Assembly (NCBI RefSeq): GCF_902686445.1
Contig: NC_062223.1
Location: forward strand, 58,615,998 to 58,679,997
DNA from: Sciurus carolinensis
Taxonomy: Eukaryota > Chordata > Mammalia > Rodentia > Sciuridae
DNA: 64,000 nucleotides
Direction: 5' to 3'
Shown one piece after another: positions 9,904-20,469 of this stretch. A program made the translations under genes and the position numbers. Under the pieces are notes generated by a model, which was not told the DNA's origin, did not search any database, and saw only the letters and a list, made by a program, of their open reading frames with translations. The stretch's first letter is position 1, and each line of letters starts with the position of its first letter.

Positions 9904-10722
9904 ATTGGTCAGCTGTCAGTGGGACCCTGAGATATTGCAGATTTCCTCTATAGGCTTATAGTGTCCCGGTAGATTTCCAGTGTATCACCTCCCAGCCTTC
10001 AGTAGCCTGATGTCTTGGAGGAATTTGATAATGCATTGCATCTGAAGAAAGCTGCCCCTAGCCCCCTACTGGTTCCAGGGTTTGGAGCTGGCTCTTTGCG
10101 GAAAGGCTCTCACTGGGGGCCTGCACCATGCAGCTGGCCGTGTGGGAGGAGCCCACCGCCGGAGTGTGGAAGGCTACCTGGGGAAGACTCTAACTGCCCT
10201 GTCCTGCTCTGATAAGCCACCCCTATCTGTGCCTGCTGCCCAGGCCAAGTTTCGCCCAGTGGGGGAGACTCACCCCATGACTCTATTTTTGTCCAAGTCT
10301 CTCAATGCCTCCCCTTCTTGAGTCCTGGGTTCTGGAGCAACTGGAGATGCAATCACCCTCTAGGTCGCCATCTTGGATCGCCTGGTGGAAAGAGCCTGCA
10401 GCCGGAGTGGGCAGAGCCGCCTGGAGAAGTCTCTGGCTGCCCTGCCCTGATCCCAGAGGCTGCGTGCGGATCGAAGCTCTCCGTTGACTCGGGGACTTGT
10501 GGCTGGCTCTATGTAGAAAGGCTCTCACTGGGCAGTCTGCTCTGTGAAGCTAGCCTTGAAAGGCACCTCCCACCGCAGGGGTCCAGGCTGCTTGGGGAGG
10601 TCTCTGGCTGCCCTGTCCTTGTCCCTGCAGCTGCTTGCGGGCCGGAGTATGCTGCACTGGCTCCGGGACTTGGAGCTTGTTCTGATCAGAAAGGCTCTCA
10701 CTAGGGGGCCTGCTCCAAAAAT
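9904..10722 (-). promoter_or_regulatory. L1 5' UTR / internal promoter with tandem modules and YY1-like site
   Basis: A GC-rich 0.8-kb leader precedes ORF1. The block GAAAGGCTCTCACT occurs at 10,101, 10,516 and 10,689 (the last two 173 bp apart), and a 'TCTCTGGCTGCCCTG' block recurs near 10,423 and 10,595 (about 172 bp apart). That indicates roughly two tandem monomers of about 172 bp plus a diverged third. On the sense strand CCAAGATGGCGACC (about 10,361-10,374) fits the YY1-type site found at the start of human L1. The 5' end at about 10,722 abuts an AT-rich stretch. Confidence 0.7.
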
Positions 10723-11099
10723 AAATTTTAAAAAAATTTTTTAAATATTTGATTACACTTAGTTATATTTTAATCCTTCATCTTTATATTCACCCGCTAC
10801 CTCTTTTCTGCTTCCACTCTGTTCACTTTTTTAAACATTTCAAACTTTCTCTTGCCTTTTTACTTCACTTTTTTCTTCACCTAAGAAACTGTAATTTTAC
10901 TATCTGTTGGAACTGTTCAGTTTATATCACTCCTACCCCCCACCATTCATGTTGTGATTATTAAGACAGTGGATGATGTAACTGACAATGATAGATCTAG
11001 TTCGGGGCTGTTTGATATTGTTGCTGATGCCACATTCCTCTTCATGTGGTAGTCAGTGTTACAGATGTTATTATAGGCACAGAACATTTATTTTAAGGC
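10723..11099. other. AT-rich leader of an older L1/HAL1-like element, unclassified
   Basis: T-rich and then mixed sequence leading into the ORF1-like relic at 11.1 kb. It may be that element's 5' UTR. No gene is seen. Confidence 0.35.
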
Positions 11100-12480
11100 T
11101 GTACTTTGGTTGCTGCCATTATTACTATTACTTGCTCTCCCTTTTTCTAAGAGAGACTGGGAAGTGATTGGGACATAAGTTCACAGGGTCAAGATCCTGC
11201 TGCTAACACTCACAACTCAGTCAAGTGACAGCAAAGCTCACTCCATACATGAACTAGCCCCACTCAAGCTCCAAACATACTTCAACATATGTAATAGGGA
11301 ATACAAAAACCACAAACAACCAGGCCCCAAGTAGGAACAGCTAGAGGGGGCCTCAGGTCCCATTCCTGAATATCTGCTGATACAGCAAAAACAGAGAAAT
11401 CCCAAGAAGAGGAACCCATAGTATTGAAGCAACTCTCTAAGAGTGAATTAAATCAGCAGTTCTACAGCATCAAACTAAGCAGAATTGGATGTTGAAATTA
11501 ACACTGAATATGCTGAGCCTAGGTGGTAAAGCTAAAAGACATCAATTAACACAGAATTTAGTCAAAAAAGATTACACACAACAGACAACACATAAAGAGG
11601 AAGAGAAATCCATCTTAAAAGATGTATAATTCCAAGACCTCTGGAAACATGAGAAAACAGGCAAATAAATCTCATTCCAAAATTGACAATCTCCCAACAA
11701 AAGAACTCATAGATATGAAAGTAGATGGAATTCCAGAGAAAGTCTATTATAAAAAGTGAGTATTAAAATGTTCAGTGAGTTAAAAGAAGATCTAAGGAGC
11801 AAAATAAGGGAGCAAATACAGTAGGTGAAATACCATTTTAATAAATAAATAGAGATGCTGAAAATAAACCAATCAGAACTCCTAGAAATGACACAATGAA
11901 TCAATTTAAAATTTCACATGAAAGTATCACCAACATATTAGATTACACAGAAAGTAGAACTTCAGGTCTAAAATACAGAATATATGAACTTGAAAACTCA
12001 GTGTTTAATAAAGGAAAAAATGAAAAAGCATGATCATAATACACAGGAACTCTGGGACAACATCGGAAGAGATATAGAATCAGAATCATGGCATTATTTC
12101 CTTTCAGTGAAATAATAGCAGAAAATTTTCCTGATCTAAGCATGAGATGGACATTCATATACAGGATAATGTAGAACTCCAAATAAACAAGATCAAAAAG
12201 ATGCTCTCTAAGACACAGCAAAATCAAAATGCCTAACATAGAAAATATAGAAAGAACATTAAAAGTTGCAAAAGAAAATTGTCAGGTCACATTTACAGGT
12301 AAACTAATAAAGCTCAATTCTAACTTAACTCAGACCCTAAAATCAAAATCAAATATCTCATTCCAAGCTCTGAGAGGAAACAATTGCCAATTAATACAAT
12401 TATATCCAGAAAAGCTACCTTTCAGAATAAAGGAGGAATTAAAATGGAAAAATGAAAACTAATACTTCTGACAACTAAGA
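11100..12480 (+). mobile_element. Ancient HAL1/L1-like ORF1 relic
   Basis: Heavily mutated + strand sequence retains the order of an L1/HAL1 ORF1. It has a Lys/Glu-rich coiled-coil portion around 11,700-12,050, then a stretch resembling 'EIIAENFPDL' (about 12,110-12,140), then 'GKLIKLNSNLTQTLKSKSN' (12,297-12,353), which aligns with the conserved 'G-x-x-I-R-x-S-x-D-x-S' C-terminal part. Only short frames remain open. HAL1 (half-L1, no ORF2) is favoured because no ORF2 follows, but an LTR may have interrupted it. Confidence 0.5.
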
Positions 12481-12552
12481 CAGCACTACAAAACAAAATA
12501 CACATATATACATATATATAATATGCATTTAAGATCAAAAGACCTAACAATA

Positions 12553-12888
12553 GCAACATGGAGGAGGAAAAGTTAATTTTGGTACTCACAATTCCAGAGG
12601 TCTCCGTCCAGTCCATAGATAGTCGACTCCATTGCTCTAGGCCCAAAGTGGAGGAAAGTGGCTCAGGACATTGCACCAAGAAGCAGAAATAAAACTCCAT
12701 TCACCAAGAACAAAATATATATACCCCAAAGGCAAGTCCCCAATGACCCACCTCCTCCAGCCACACCCAGTTAATCCCCATCAGAAGATTACTGCATTGA
12801 TTATGTTAATACAATCATTTCCCCTCTAAATTTTCTTGCATTATCTCACACATTAGCTGTTAAGGAACACCTTATATCTAAATCAAAT
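12553..12888 (-). repeat. MaLR-like LTR, internally deleted
   Basis: Reverse orientation of the same LTR family. It has 'CAGAGGTCTCCGTCCAGTCC', 'CTCCATTGCTCTAGGCCC', 'ACCCACCTCCTCCAGCCACA' and 'CTTATATCTAAATCA' in the expected order. It is about 100 bp shorter than the complete copies, with losses in the middle and near the ends. Confidence 0.65.
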
Positions 12889-12904
12889 ATCAGTCACTGC
12901 TGGT

Positions 12905-13410
12905 CAGGTGGGATGCCCTTCTTGTCTTGGCTTGACATTCTCAGTGATGTCACTGTGCTTGACCTTGAGGGTGATGCTCTTGCCTGTCAGTGTCTTCACA
13001 AAGATCTGCATCTCTGCATCCTCTTGGGAGCTCATTGAAGAGCTATTGTTTGTATTTTTGATGACTACCATTCTGACTGGTGTACTATTTGCTGGAGGAT
13101 GGCCACACTCTCAGATTACAACATCCAGAAAAAGTCCACCCTGCACTTGGTGCTTTGCCTATGAGGTGGCATAATTGAGCCTTCCCTGTACCAGACTGAC
13201 CAGAAATACAACTGTGATAAGATGATCTGTCAACTGGGCTGTCAACTGCCACAAAAAGTATGGCCACACTAGCACCTGCACCCCAAGAAGAAGGTCAAAT
13301 AAAGCCCTTCCACTGGCTCCTTTCCCCAAAGGATGACCTCCTGCCCAAGCCCCGTGCACAGCCTTGGAACCTCAATAAAGTTTCCCTTATGTTGACTAGA
13401 GCTATTGAAG
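12905..13410. pseudogene. UBA52: UBA52 (ubiquitin-ribosomal protein L40) retropseudogene with inverted 5' half
   Basis: The functional gene encodes ubiquitin fused to ribosomal protein eL40. Here the ubiquitin start is on the minus strand: 13,018 down to about 12,905 reads [18 protein letters not shown] and on to about codon 38. The rest of the mRNA is on the plus strand from about 13,087. It has SDYNIQKKSTLHLVL, then an in-frame stop just before GGIIEPSL, then KYNCDKMIC and HPKKKVK with its stop codon. A UBA52-like 3' UTR with CAATAAAGTTTCCC ends near 13,395. There are no introns, there are several frameshifts and stops, and codons around 39-45 are missing. This is a dead retrocopy rearranged during or after insertion. 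Confidence 0.8.
13026..13086 (-). mobile_element. Short L1 sliver at the UBA52 inversion junction
   Basis: 'TTTGATGACTACCATTCTGA' followed by CTGGTGTA matches the antisense of a conserved L1 ORF2 C-terminal segment (the 'ccattctaactggtgtgag' phrase in human L1). It lies exactly between the inverted and direct halves of the ubiquitin copy. Confidence 0.5.
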
Positions 13411-13510
13411 AAGGAAGGAAGGAAGGAAGGAAGGAAGGAAGGAAGGAAAGAAGGAAGGAAGGAAGGAAGGAAGGAAGGAAGGAAGGAAGGAAGGAAGGAA
13501 GGAAGGAAGA
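13409..13510. repeat. (GGAA)n microsatellite
   Basis: About 25 tandem GGAA units with one AAAG interruption near 13,448. It follows the UBA52 3' UTR and precedes an L1 fragment. The long open frames across it are artefacts of the repeat. Confidence 0.95.
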
Positions 13511-13514
13511 AAAG

Positions 13515-14166
13515 TGCTAGAAAGGATGTGGATAAAAAAACAATTTTACACTGTTGATGGGATTGTGAATTAGTACAAGTACCATGGAAATCAGTATGTA
13601 GTTTCCTCAAAAGACTAGAAATGGAACCACCATATGACCCAGCTATACCCTTCGTCAGTATTTATCAAGTCATCATACTATAGTGATACATGCATACCCA
13701 TGTCTAGAGCAGCACAATTCATAACAGCCACACTATGGAACCATTCTAGGTATTCATCAATGGATAAATGGATAAAGAAAATGTGGTACATATACACAAT
13801 AAAGTTTTATTCAGTCATAAAGAAAAATGAAATAGTATCATTTGCAAAAAAAATGGATGGAACTAGAGACCATTATGTTAAGTGAAATAAGTTAAACTCA
13901 GAAGGTCAAGGGTCATATGTTTTCTCTCTTATGTGAAAACTAGAGAGGAAAAAGGAAAATAAAGAGGTGGGGGGGGTGTCTTATGAAAATCAAAGGGAGA
14001 TCAGTAGAGTAAAGGAACCATGGGTGGAAGCACAGGAGACGGGGGGAATTGCTGAGAAGAGATATTGGCCAAATTACATGGTTATTTTGTGTGCATGTAT
14101 GAATATATAAAAACAAGTCCCATCATTGTAGACAACTATAATGCACCAATTAAAAATACTGGAAGA
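13515..14166 (+). mobile_element. 5'-truncated L1 (ORF2 C-terminus + 3' UTR)
   Basis: The sequence reads through the conserved end of ORF2. It has a 'GGATGTGGATAAA' start and the equivalent of 'AAQFITATLWNHSRYSSMDK' at 13,703-13,762, then 'KMWYIYTIKFYSVIKKNEI'. A purine-rich 3' UTR with GGTGGGGGGGGTG follows, and 'TATAATGCACCAATTAAAAA' forms the end. It is an older subfamily than the 4.7-10.7 kb element. Confidence 0.75.
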
Positions 14167-14194
14167 AAAGAGAAACATGTTTAGCATGTATTTG

Positions 14195-14722
14195 CCATAA
14201 AAGCCTACATCCATTCCTAGGTATTTGCCCAAGAAAAATAAAAACTTATTTACACACAAAGCCTTATGAATGAATGTTAAGAGCAGATTTATTCATAACA
14301 TCCAAGGTTGGAAATAATTCAAATATTAAACAACAGGTGAATAAGTAAATAATTTTGGTATATCGTACAACATGATACAAATTATCAAAAAAAAATGACT
14401 TATTGACATCTGCAACAAAGAAACAAGATACAATAGACAAAATAGTGTAACTGTCCAAACCAGATCAGAAAAAAGAAACCAACTCTTCAGTGAAAGAAAA
14501 CAGATCAGTTGTTATTTGGTTCAAAAGGTGGGGTTGGGAGGTTTACTGAAGAAAAGCATGAGGGAAACATAGAGGAAAACAGAAAAGTTACTGGATCTTG
14601 ACCATTGTGGTGGTAGTTACACACACACACACATTTGTCAAAACTCATTTTAAGTATACATAATATAAATAAACTATGTGCATTTTACTAAATGTAAATT
14701 TTCATTAATAAATGTAATTTTT
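14195..14722 (+). mobile_element. Ancient L1M-type ORF2 end and 3' UTR
   Basis: Contains 'CCATTCCTAGGTATTTGCCC', 'AGCAGATTTATTCATAACAT' and 'GGTGAATAAGTAAATAA', then the classic 3' end 'GACCATTGTGGTGGTAGTTA' plus '(AC)n' plus 'CATTTGTCAAAACTCA' and a terminal AT-rich part. The order fits an L1M-class element of early placental age. Confidence 0.7.
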
Positions 14723-14844
14723 TAAAAAAATGGAAAGTACATACCTAGAATAAAAAGTTGTCCATTAACTTAACTAAATTCAGCCTTATTAAATAACGAT
14801 AATAACAGCACAGATGTGTAACTTCACATGTTTAAAACAGATCA

Positions 14845-15056
14845 GAGCCGGGCGTGGTGGTACATGCCTGTATCCCTGTGACTTGGGAGGCTGAGGCAGG
14901 AGGATTGCAAGTTCAAAGCAGGCCTCAGCAACTTAGTGAGGCCCTAGCAACTTAGTAAGACCTATCTCAAAATAAAAATATAAAGGGCTGGGGATGTGGC
15001 TAGTGGTTAAGCACCCTGAGTTAAATCCTAGTACCAAAAAAAAAAACAAAAAAGAA
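14845..15056 (+). repeat. MEN-type dimeric SINE (B1 + ID)
   Basis: The left half is 7SL-derived: 'GCCGGGCGTGGTGGTACATG', 'GGGAGGCTGAGGCAGGAGGA', 'TTGCAAGTTCAAAGCAGGCC'. It is joined by an A-rich linker to an ID half, 'GGGCTGGGGATGTGGCTAGT' with 'GGTTAAGCACCCTGAGTTAA', and ends in poly(A). This fusion is characteristic of squirrels and supports the organism call. Confidence 0.85.
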
Positions 15057-16019
15057 TCAAAAAGTTGGGAGAAAGTTAAAATGTGCTCAATTCATAAGGT
15101 GATTAATTCAGTGTAAGACATATAGGTATTATTGCTACTATAATTATCAAATTGTTATTTAAATGATTATTGTCTGATGAATAATGAGGAAAATTCCCAT
15201 AGATACTAAAATTCCATTAACATTACACTAACCAAGATTTTGGATGATCTCGTGGGACTCCTTAGTTTGTATGTAAAAATCAGAGCGTTAGGAAAGCGGA
15301 GCTCAGAGGACAGGTAAGAGTGTGAGAGCATGAGAACAGAGCACACGAGACCCTCAGACACCTGAGACGTACAAGAGAATAGGAATTAAAGTCCAAATAA
15401 AGAAACCATAGAAGAATGAAGGTGAGGTCCAAGTGGAGCCAGGACAAGACTTTAAACAAACCCAAGACTCCTGTCGCTGTGAGGCTGCTTCACATTTTGT
15501 CCCCTGTGTGTGCTCAGAGCCTAGGCACACACATCTTGTCAGGCACACAAGTCACATAGGCCAGAATGTTGTTCTCTATATTTTGACTAGACTGGGACTG
15601 ACAGGAAGAGCCATCATAAACTGGGTCTCTGGGAACAAGCCATTCTCTACCACATTCACTAGAGTTCCCATACAAACTGGAAACTCCCTTGCCAGTTTGA
15701 AAATGGTTAGAAAAATGGTGATTGGTCCAGCTTAGGTCACATGCCCCACTGGACAGGGTGGAGACAGTCATTGCCTCCCCTTTTCTCACAAGCCATTATC
15801 CCTTTATAGGGAAGTGGCTACGGTACAAAAAGAAGTCACTGCAGTACACAGGGAAATGACTGTAATGCAAAGGTGGACAATGAAGGACTTGTGAACCAAC
15901 CAGTCACGCGACTTAGTGTCAAATGCGTGAAAAAAAAAAAAAACTTCAATAAAAGACACAGAAATAGCTTAGGAAATCAAACAATAATTAAGGGAAGGCT
16001 AATAATTTTTATCTTCAAC
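15057..16019. other. Unclassified, no gene
   Basis: AT-rich to 15,240, then a mixed stretch ending in an A-run at 15,931-15,944 and AATAAA at about 15,948. The A-run plus polyadenylation signal suggests the end of a retroposed or LTR sequence, but I recognise neither the family nor a coding segment. Confidence 0.35.
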
Positions 16020-16990
16020 CCCCTCTAAGTCTTCAATAGGAATGGACCCCTGTAACAAAAGACGGATTAACAAGAGAAAAGCAAGCAGAGGTTATTAGCA
16101 TGTACACTTCACATGTGCATGAGAGACACTCAGGGAATAGTAGTTCACAAGAGGTGGCTTTGAAGTCCAGCTTCAACAAAGAAGAACAACTTTATAGAGA
16201 AGTGACAAGACAAAAAAGAAAAAGGACTTTGTGTCTTTAGGGGCAGCAACTTGTGGGAAGGCAAATGAATGGCAAAGGTTGGTTGGTAAAGCTTGTCAAT
16301 ATAAGTTCTTCTGTTTCTGCCAGGAGCTGTGATGCACAGCTGTAATTGTAGTAAATCCTGAGACAAGTAGAAGCCGGACTATTGAACATCAGAGCATATA
16401 AAAAGTTGTTTAACCATTGTTTTTTTCTAGCTGAAAGAGATGCAAAAAAGACATTTCTATTAATCTGGGTTTTACCAAACCATGCAACCTGTCCCTGCAT
16501 CTCCAAAAACTGAGGATGAAAAATCAGCACCAATTTCACAAGCACTGACCTGCCTCTTGTGTGCTCACAGACTCTTTCTCTCAGCTCCCTCTTCTGGACA
16601 ATTTAAGGTTCGCATCACAAATGATGGATGTGAAGAATGAGGATACTTGTCCCCCTGTCAGACAGGGCTACAGTTGCACCACAAGATGCCTCTCCCTATC
16701 CCTTGCAGAACAGAGTCCTGTCATGATCACTCCACAAAGATTTTGTTCATTTATTTTGATTATGTTCTCCAGGAGAAAAACCTCAAATTTTTTTCAAAAG
16801 TTGCAACCATCGCAGTCCTTATAACAGTACTAATGTGTGCACATTCATCTTAAATTGAAGAATATCTATCACTGAACAGCGACAAATATTCAAGACACTC
16901 CACCCAAGTGGTCTCCGTTCCACCCACAGAGAATTAGTTTCCCTCAGTCCCTGGCAGGGCAAACTTCTGCCAATTTAAAAACACAGGTCC
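16020..16990. repeat. Possible degraded ERV LTR, family unknown
   Basis: 'GACCCCTGTAACAAAAGACG' and 'GGTTATTAGCATGTACACTT' resemble phrases from old retroviral LTRs of other mammals, and the ends are not defined. No coding capacity. Low-confidence call on remembered resemblance. Confidence 0.25.
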
Positions 16991-17439
16991 AAACTCTTGG
17001 AAACACTTGCTGCCAGATATGATGATATATGAAAAATCATATGTGATGTTGCCATATATTATTTAATCCCCTAGTGCAGTCCGAGACAGCACCCCACAAC
17101 AAAACACATTACTATTTCTCCAAGTGATAACTATGCACACTAAGGGAAATTAGCAAAGATGACATTCTGCCTCACAGAATTCTACCTCTATGAACTTTGG
17201 TAACAAACATATACAGTCAACTTTCAGTTTTCAGAGTTTTGGGACATTTGGGAATTGCATATCAGAGAATATGGACCTGTATTTGTGAATAAATTAATCC
17301 ACTGATGTGAATTGGTTCCCTGGGAGTTAATGGGTTGAAGATGTGGCTAAAATTCCAGGAAGAGACTCTCATCACTAGCTCTCTTTAAGAAATTCTTCAC
17401 ACTGTGCAAGTGGCCATCATCATCATCATCAATATCATC

Positions 17440-17690
17440 TTCATCATCACTAATATTTGTTGAGTATTTCCTGTGAGCCATGTGAGTTTCTTTTCAAGCA
17501 ATGTGTCATTTAGTCATCACATTTAGCACTATGATTCTTAAGCCATAAGAATCTAATATTCAGGGAGATTAAGAAAGTTTCCTAAGATAACACAGCTTGT
17601 AAGTCACAGAACATGGTGTCAAACCGATGTCTCTCTGACTCTATGATCTACTCATAACCATTGTTTGCACTGCTGACATACATCTTTGTT
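17440..17690 (+). repeat. MIR SINE
   Basis: Contains 'CTAATATTTGTTGAGTATTT', 'CTGTGAGCCATGTG', a decayed core, and 'AACACAGCTTGTAAGTCACA'. This is the order of the tRNA-derived ancient MIR. A (TCA)n tract (17,418-17,450) abuts its 5' end. Confidence 0.75.
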
Positions 17691-17749
17691 CCTGGGGAAG
17701 AGCTGCCTTGCCTCTGCTTTATCTATAACCCACTCTGCCACCACCCCCC

Positions 17750-18605
17750 AGGGCCCTATGGAGAATCAATGTAGGGCCTTTCCATAATGATGCTGCCTGA
17801 GGAATTGACAAAGAAGTAAATGATAGGGTTGGTGCTGCTACTCAATCAGAACAGGAGGTACACTAATCAGGCAGGGCTGAATACCATCATGATAGAGCAC
17901 TGTCCAGCAAAATAGGTACCAGCAGACACCAAGGGGTGAACCACAGAGGAGGAAGACCAGAATTGTAAGCAGAAGGATCACAAGGAGCCTGGTCAACCCT
18001 CCCCTGCTGGGAGACACACTGGACCCTGACCAAAAGAGTCAGGCTGGATCTATTAAGAACCATAAACATAAAGACCACCCTGGTGGCAGAGATGAAGTCA
18101 AAACTCTGCCATAGTCTGTCTTTAAACAATCTAAACTATAAGCCACAGAAGTCCTCTTCCAGGATACTCAGCAGCAGGGACAGGGTCCATGAGAGCTGAT
18201 ATCTATATGGGAAGCAGCAGTGATACTAAATGGGTCACAGGACAGACAGCACACAGACAGATAGGCAGGTGCTAATAGCTTTAAGTACACTCAGATGCGT
18301 GACATAAGAGTACTTCATAGTGATCATGAAGAATAGCACGCATACCACAAGGACCTGGAAGATGCAAACAACAACCTCTAGAGATTGCGTAGCCCAGTAT
18401 AGGAGAAGCACATGAACCTCAGACAGGCTAAGGATGTAGATAGAGAAGGAGTTCCAACAGATGCAGGCCAGGAAGCAAGAAACCATCACTTCCCACTGGC
18501 CCACCAAAGGCAATGATGAGGATGAGCTGGTCCAGGATCAAGAAGCTGAATAAGTACTTGGAGTCAAGTACAGGTAACATGAAGTCATCATCGGTGGTTG
18601 CTTAT
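17750..18605 (-). pseudogene. MAS-related G-protein-coupled receptor (Mrgpr, X/A/B-like) pseudogene
   Basis: Mrgprs are single-coding-exon seven-helix receptors of sensory neurons and mast cells. On the minus strand the order of receptor blocks is preserved. TM1 sequence lies upstream of 18,513, then SFSIYILSLSEVHVLLL (TM2, about 18,450-18,390), then a TM3 region with STCLSV at 18,273-18,256. There the family's conserved ERCLSV has lost Arg (to Thr). Next come FDFISATRVVFMFMVLNRSS and LTLLVRVQC (TM5, about 18,095-18,010), a TM6 remnant, and SSTNPIIYFFV (TM7, with NPIIY at 17,830-17,816). Frameshifts and stops separate these blocks, for example after 18,235, so no receptor can be made. Best match by memory is the MRGPRX/Mrgpra/Mrgprb group. 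The exact orthologue is unknown. Confidence 0.85.
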
Positions 18606-18861
18606 AACATGTACCCTCTGGTGGTGCATCCGGGAACATAAGTAAAAATTCATACCTACTCCATGATTGCTAATCCCCACACCCTAGAGCTGGATAAAAT
18701 TTTGAAATATTCAGTTGGGTTCTCCTCTTCACACCTCCACCATAATTTACTCTGTTAATTTCTCCCCATTGAGTCAAAGATATTTATTGTCTCAGGGAAG
18801 ATCTATTTTTTTATTGTTGGAGCACAGATGGTCATAAACATTACTTAGCTTTTGTCTTTCA

Positions 18862-19705
18862 AAATAGGTCAACACTTCACAGAAGATATACAGGTGTTCA
18901 ACAAATATATGAAAATGTGCTCATCATCTCTAGTAATTACAGAAATGCAAATTAAAACCACCCAAAGATTTCATCTAACTCCAGTTAGAACAGTTATTAT
19001 CAAGAACACAAGCAACAATAAGTGTTGTCATGGATGTGGGGAAAAAGGCACATTCATACGTTGCTGGTAGAGTAGCAAATTGGTGCAGCCGCTCTGGAAA
19101 GCAGTATGGAGATTCCTCAGAAAACTTGGAATGGATTCACCATTTGACCCAGCTATCCCACTCCTCGGCCTATACCCACAGGACTTAAAATCAGCAAACT
19201 ACAGTGACACATATCAATGTTCATAGCTGCTCAATTCACAATAGCTATATTGTGGAACCAAACTAGATGCCCTTCAACAGATGAATGGATAAAGAAACTG
19301 TGGTGTATATACACAAAGGAATATTGCTCAGCCATAAAGAGGAATAAAATTATGACATTTTCTGGTAAATGAATGAAGTTGAAGAATATCATGCTAAGTG
19401 AAATATGCCAAGCCCAAAAATCCAAAGGCTGAATGTTTTCTCTGATAAGTAGATGATGATACATAACAAGGTGGGTGTGGACAGTAAGAAGAATGGAGGA
19501 ACTTTGGATTGTATAGCAGGAAATGGGGCTGGACGGGGTGGAGAAAGGAAAGACAGTGGACTGAGACAGACATTATTACTCTATGTACATGTACGATTAC
19601 ATGAATGGTGTGAATCTACATTGTGTACAACCACAGAAATTAAAGTTGTACCCCATTTGTGTACAATGAATCAAAATGTAAACATAAAAAAATTTTTAAA
19701 TTTTA
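18862..19705 (+). mobile_element. 5'-truncated L1 (ORF2 end + 3' UTR)
   Basis: It begins in 'AATAGGTCAACACTTCACAG' of late ORF2 and continues through 'ATTCCTCAGAAAACTTGGAA', 'TGGTGTATATACACAAAGGA' and 'GATAAGTAGATGATGATACA'. The 3' UTR then has 'CATGTACGATTACATGAATG' and an A-rich tail. ORF2 codons are interrupted. It belongs to the same subfamily as the 24.0-kb insertion. Confidence 0.8.
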
Positions 19706-19711
19706 AAAAAG

Positions 19712-19815
19712 GCCACCAAGAAAAAAATCTTATGCTTGTCTCCATAGATGCTGAGAAGCCATGTGACAAAATTCAATAACAATTCCTGATTAAAATTAAA
19801 ATAGAAATGAATAGA
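19712..19815 (+). mobile_element. Old L1 ORF2 fragment
   Basis: 'ATAGATGCTGAGAAGCCATG', with 'GACAAAATTCAATAACAATT', is the L1 segment encoding D-A-E-K-A-F-D-K-I-Q in the reverse-transcriptase domain. It is bounded on the right by the Tigger transposon and may be part of the same old L1 that resumes at 23,690. Confidence 0.6.
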
Positions 19816-20469
19816 TATAGTCACACATTGCTTGACCACAGGAGGGTTCTGAGAAATGTGTCCTTAGGCAATTTCATCATTATGCTAACTAACTGAGTGA
19901 ACTTAAGAAAGCAAGGTGGTACTACACCTAGCCTTGATGGTATAGGCTATTACTTCTAGGCTACAAACTTGCACAATATGACCTGAATAAAACAGGAAAT
20001 TGTAATATGATGGTATTTTTATATCTAAACATGTCTGAACATAGAAAAGAACACAGAAAAATGGATTTTCTAAAGGGTACATCTGTGTAGAACACTTATA
20101 AATGGAGCTTGAAGGACTGAAAGTTGCTCCAGGTGAGTGAGTGGTGAGTGAATGTGAAGGCCTAGGACATTACTGTGCCCTCCGGTGGGCTTCATAGACA
20201 CTGTAACGCTTGGGCTACACTAAGCTTATTTTTAAAGTTTCCTTTCTCAATAAGTTAACCATAGCTTACTATAACATTTTAGTCTATACATTTTTCAGTT
20301 CTATAAACTTTTTTATACTTCTGTAATTAAACCTAGCTTAAAACACAAATGCATTGTACAGTCATGCAAAAGTGTTTTCTCCTACAGATCCTGATTCCAT
20401 AAATTTTTCTGTTTTTTAATTTTTAAACTTTTTTGTTAAAAACTAAAACAAACATTTATTCGGGTCTAC

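Larger units (their letters stand above)
4682..10722 (-). mobile_element. Nearly full-length L1 (LINE-1) retrotransposon, inactive
   Basis: An L1 of about 6 kb is read on the minus strand. From its 5' end it has a GC-rich 5' UTR with repeated modules (10,722-9,904), ORF1 (from 9,903), ORF2 (8,826-4,979), a G-rich 3' UTR and a poly(A) tail seen as T-run at 4,686-4,697. Both reading frames are broken by frameshifts and stops, so it cannot move on its own. It is the largest single element in the window and represents a lineage that was active fairly recently, judging by the 416-codon intact stretch of ORF2. Confidence 0.9.

Noticed and set aside
12905..13410. Functional ubiquitin gene
   Set aside because: Halves are on opposite strands, and a stop codon precedes the Gly-Gly that joins ubiquitin to L40.
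13260..13610. Long open frames with KEGR / LPSF repeats
   Set aside because: They are translations of the (GGAA)n microsatellite and UBA52 debris.
18235..18513. Intact small membrane protein (92 codons)
   Set aside because: It is one frame of the broken Mrgpr gene.
18613..18624. CTCF-like ACCCTCTGGTGG (minus strand)
   Set aside because: The last core position is wrong and it sits at the edge of the Mrgpr pseudogene.
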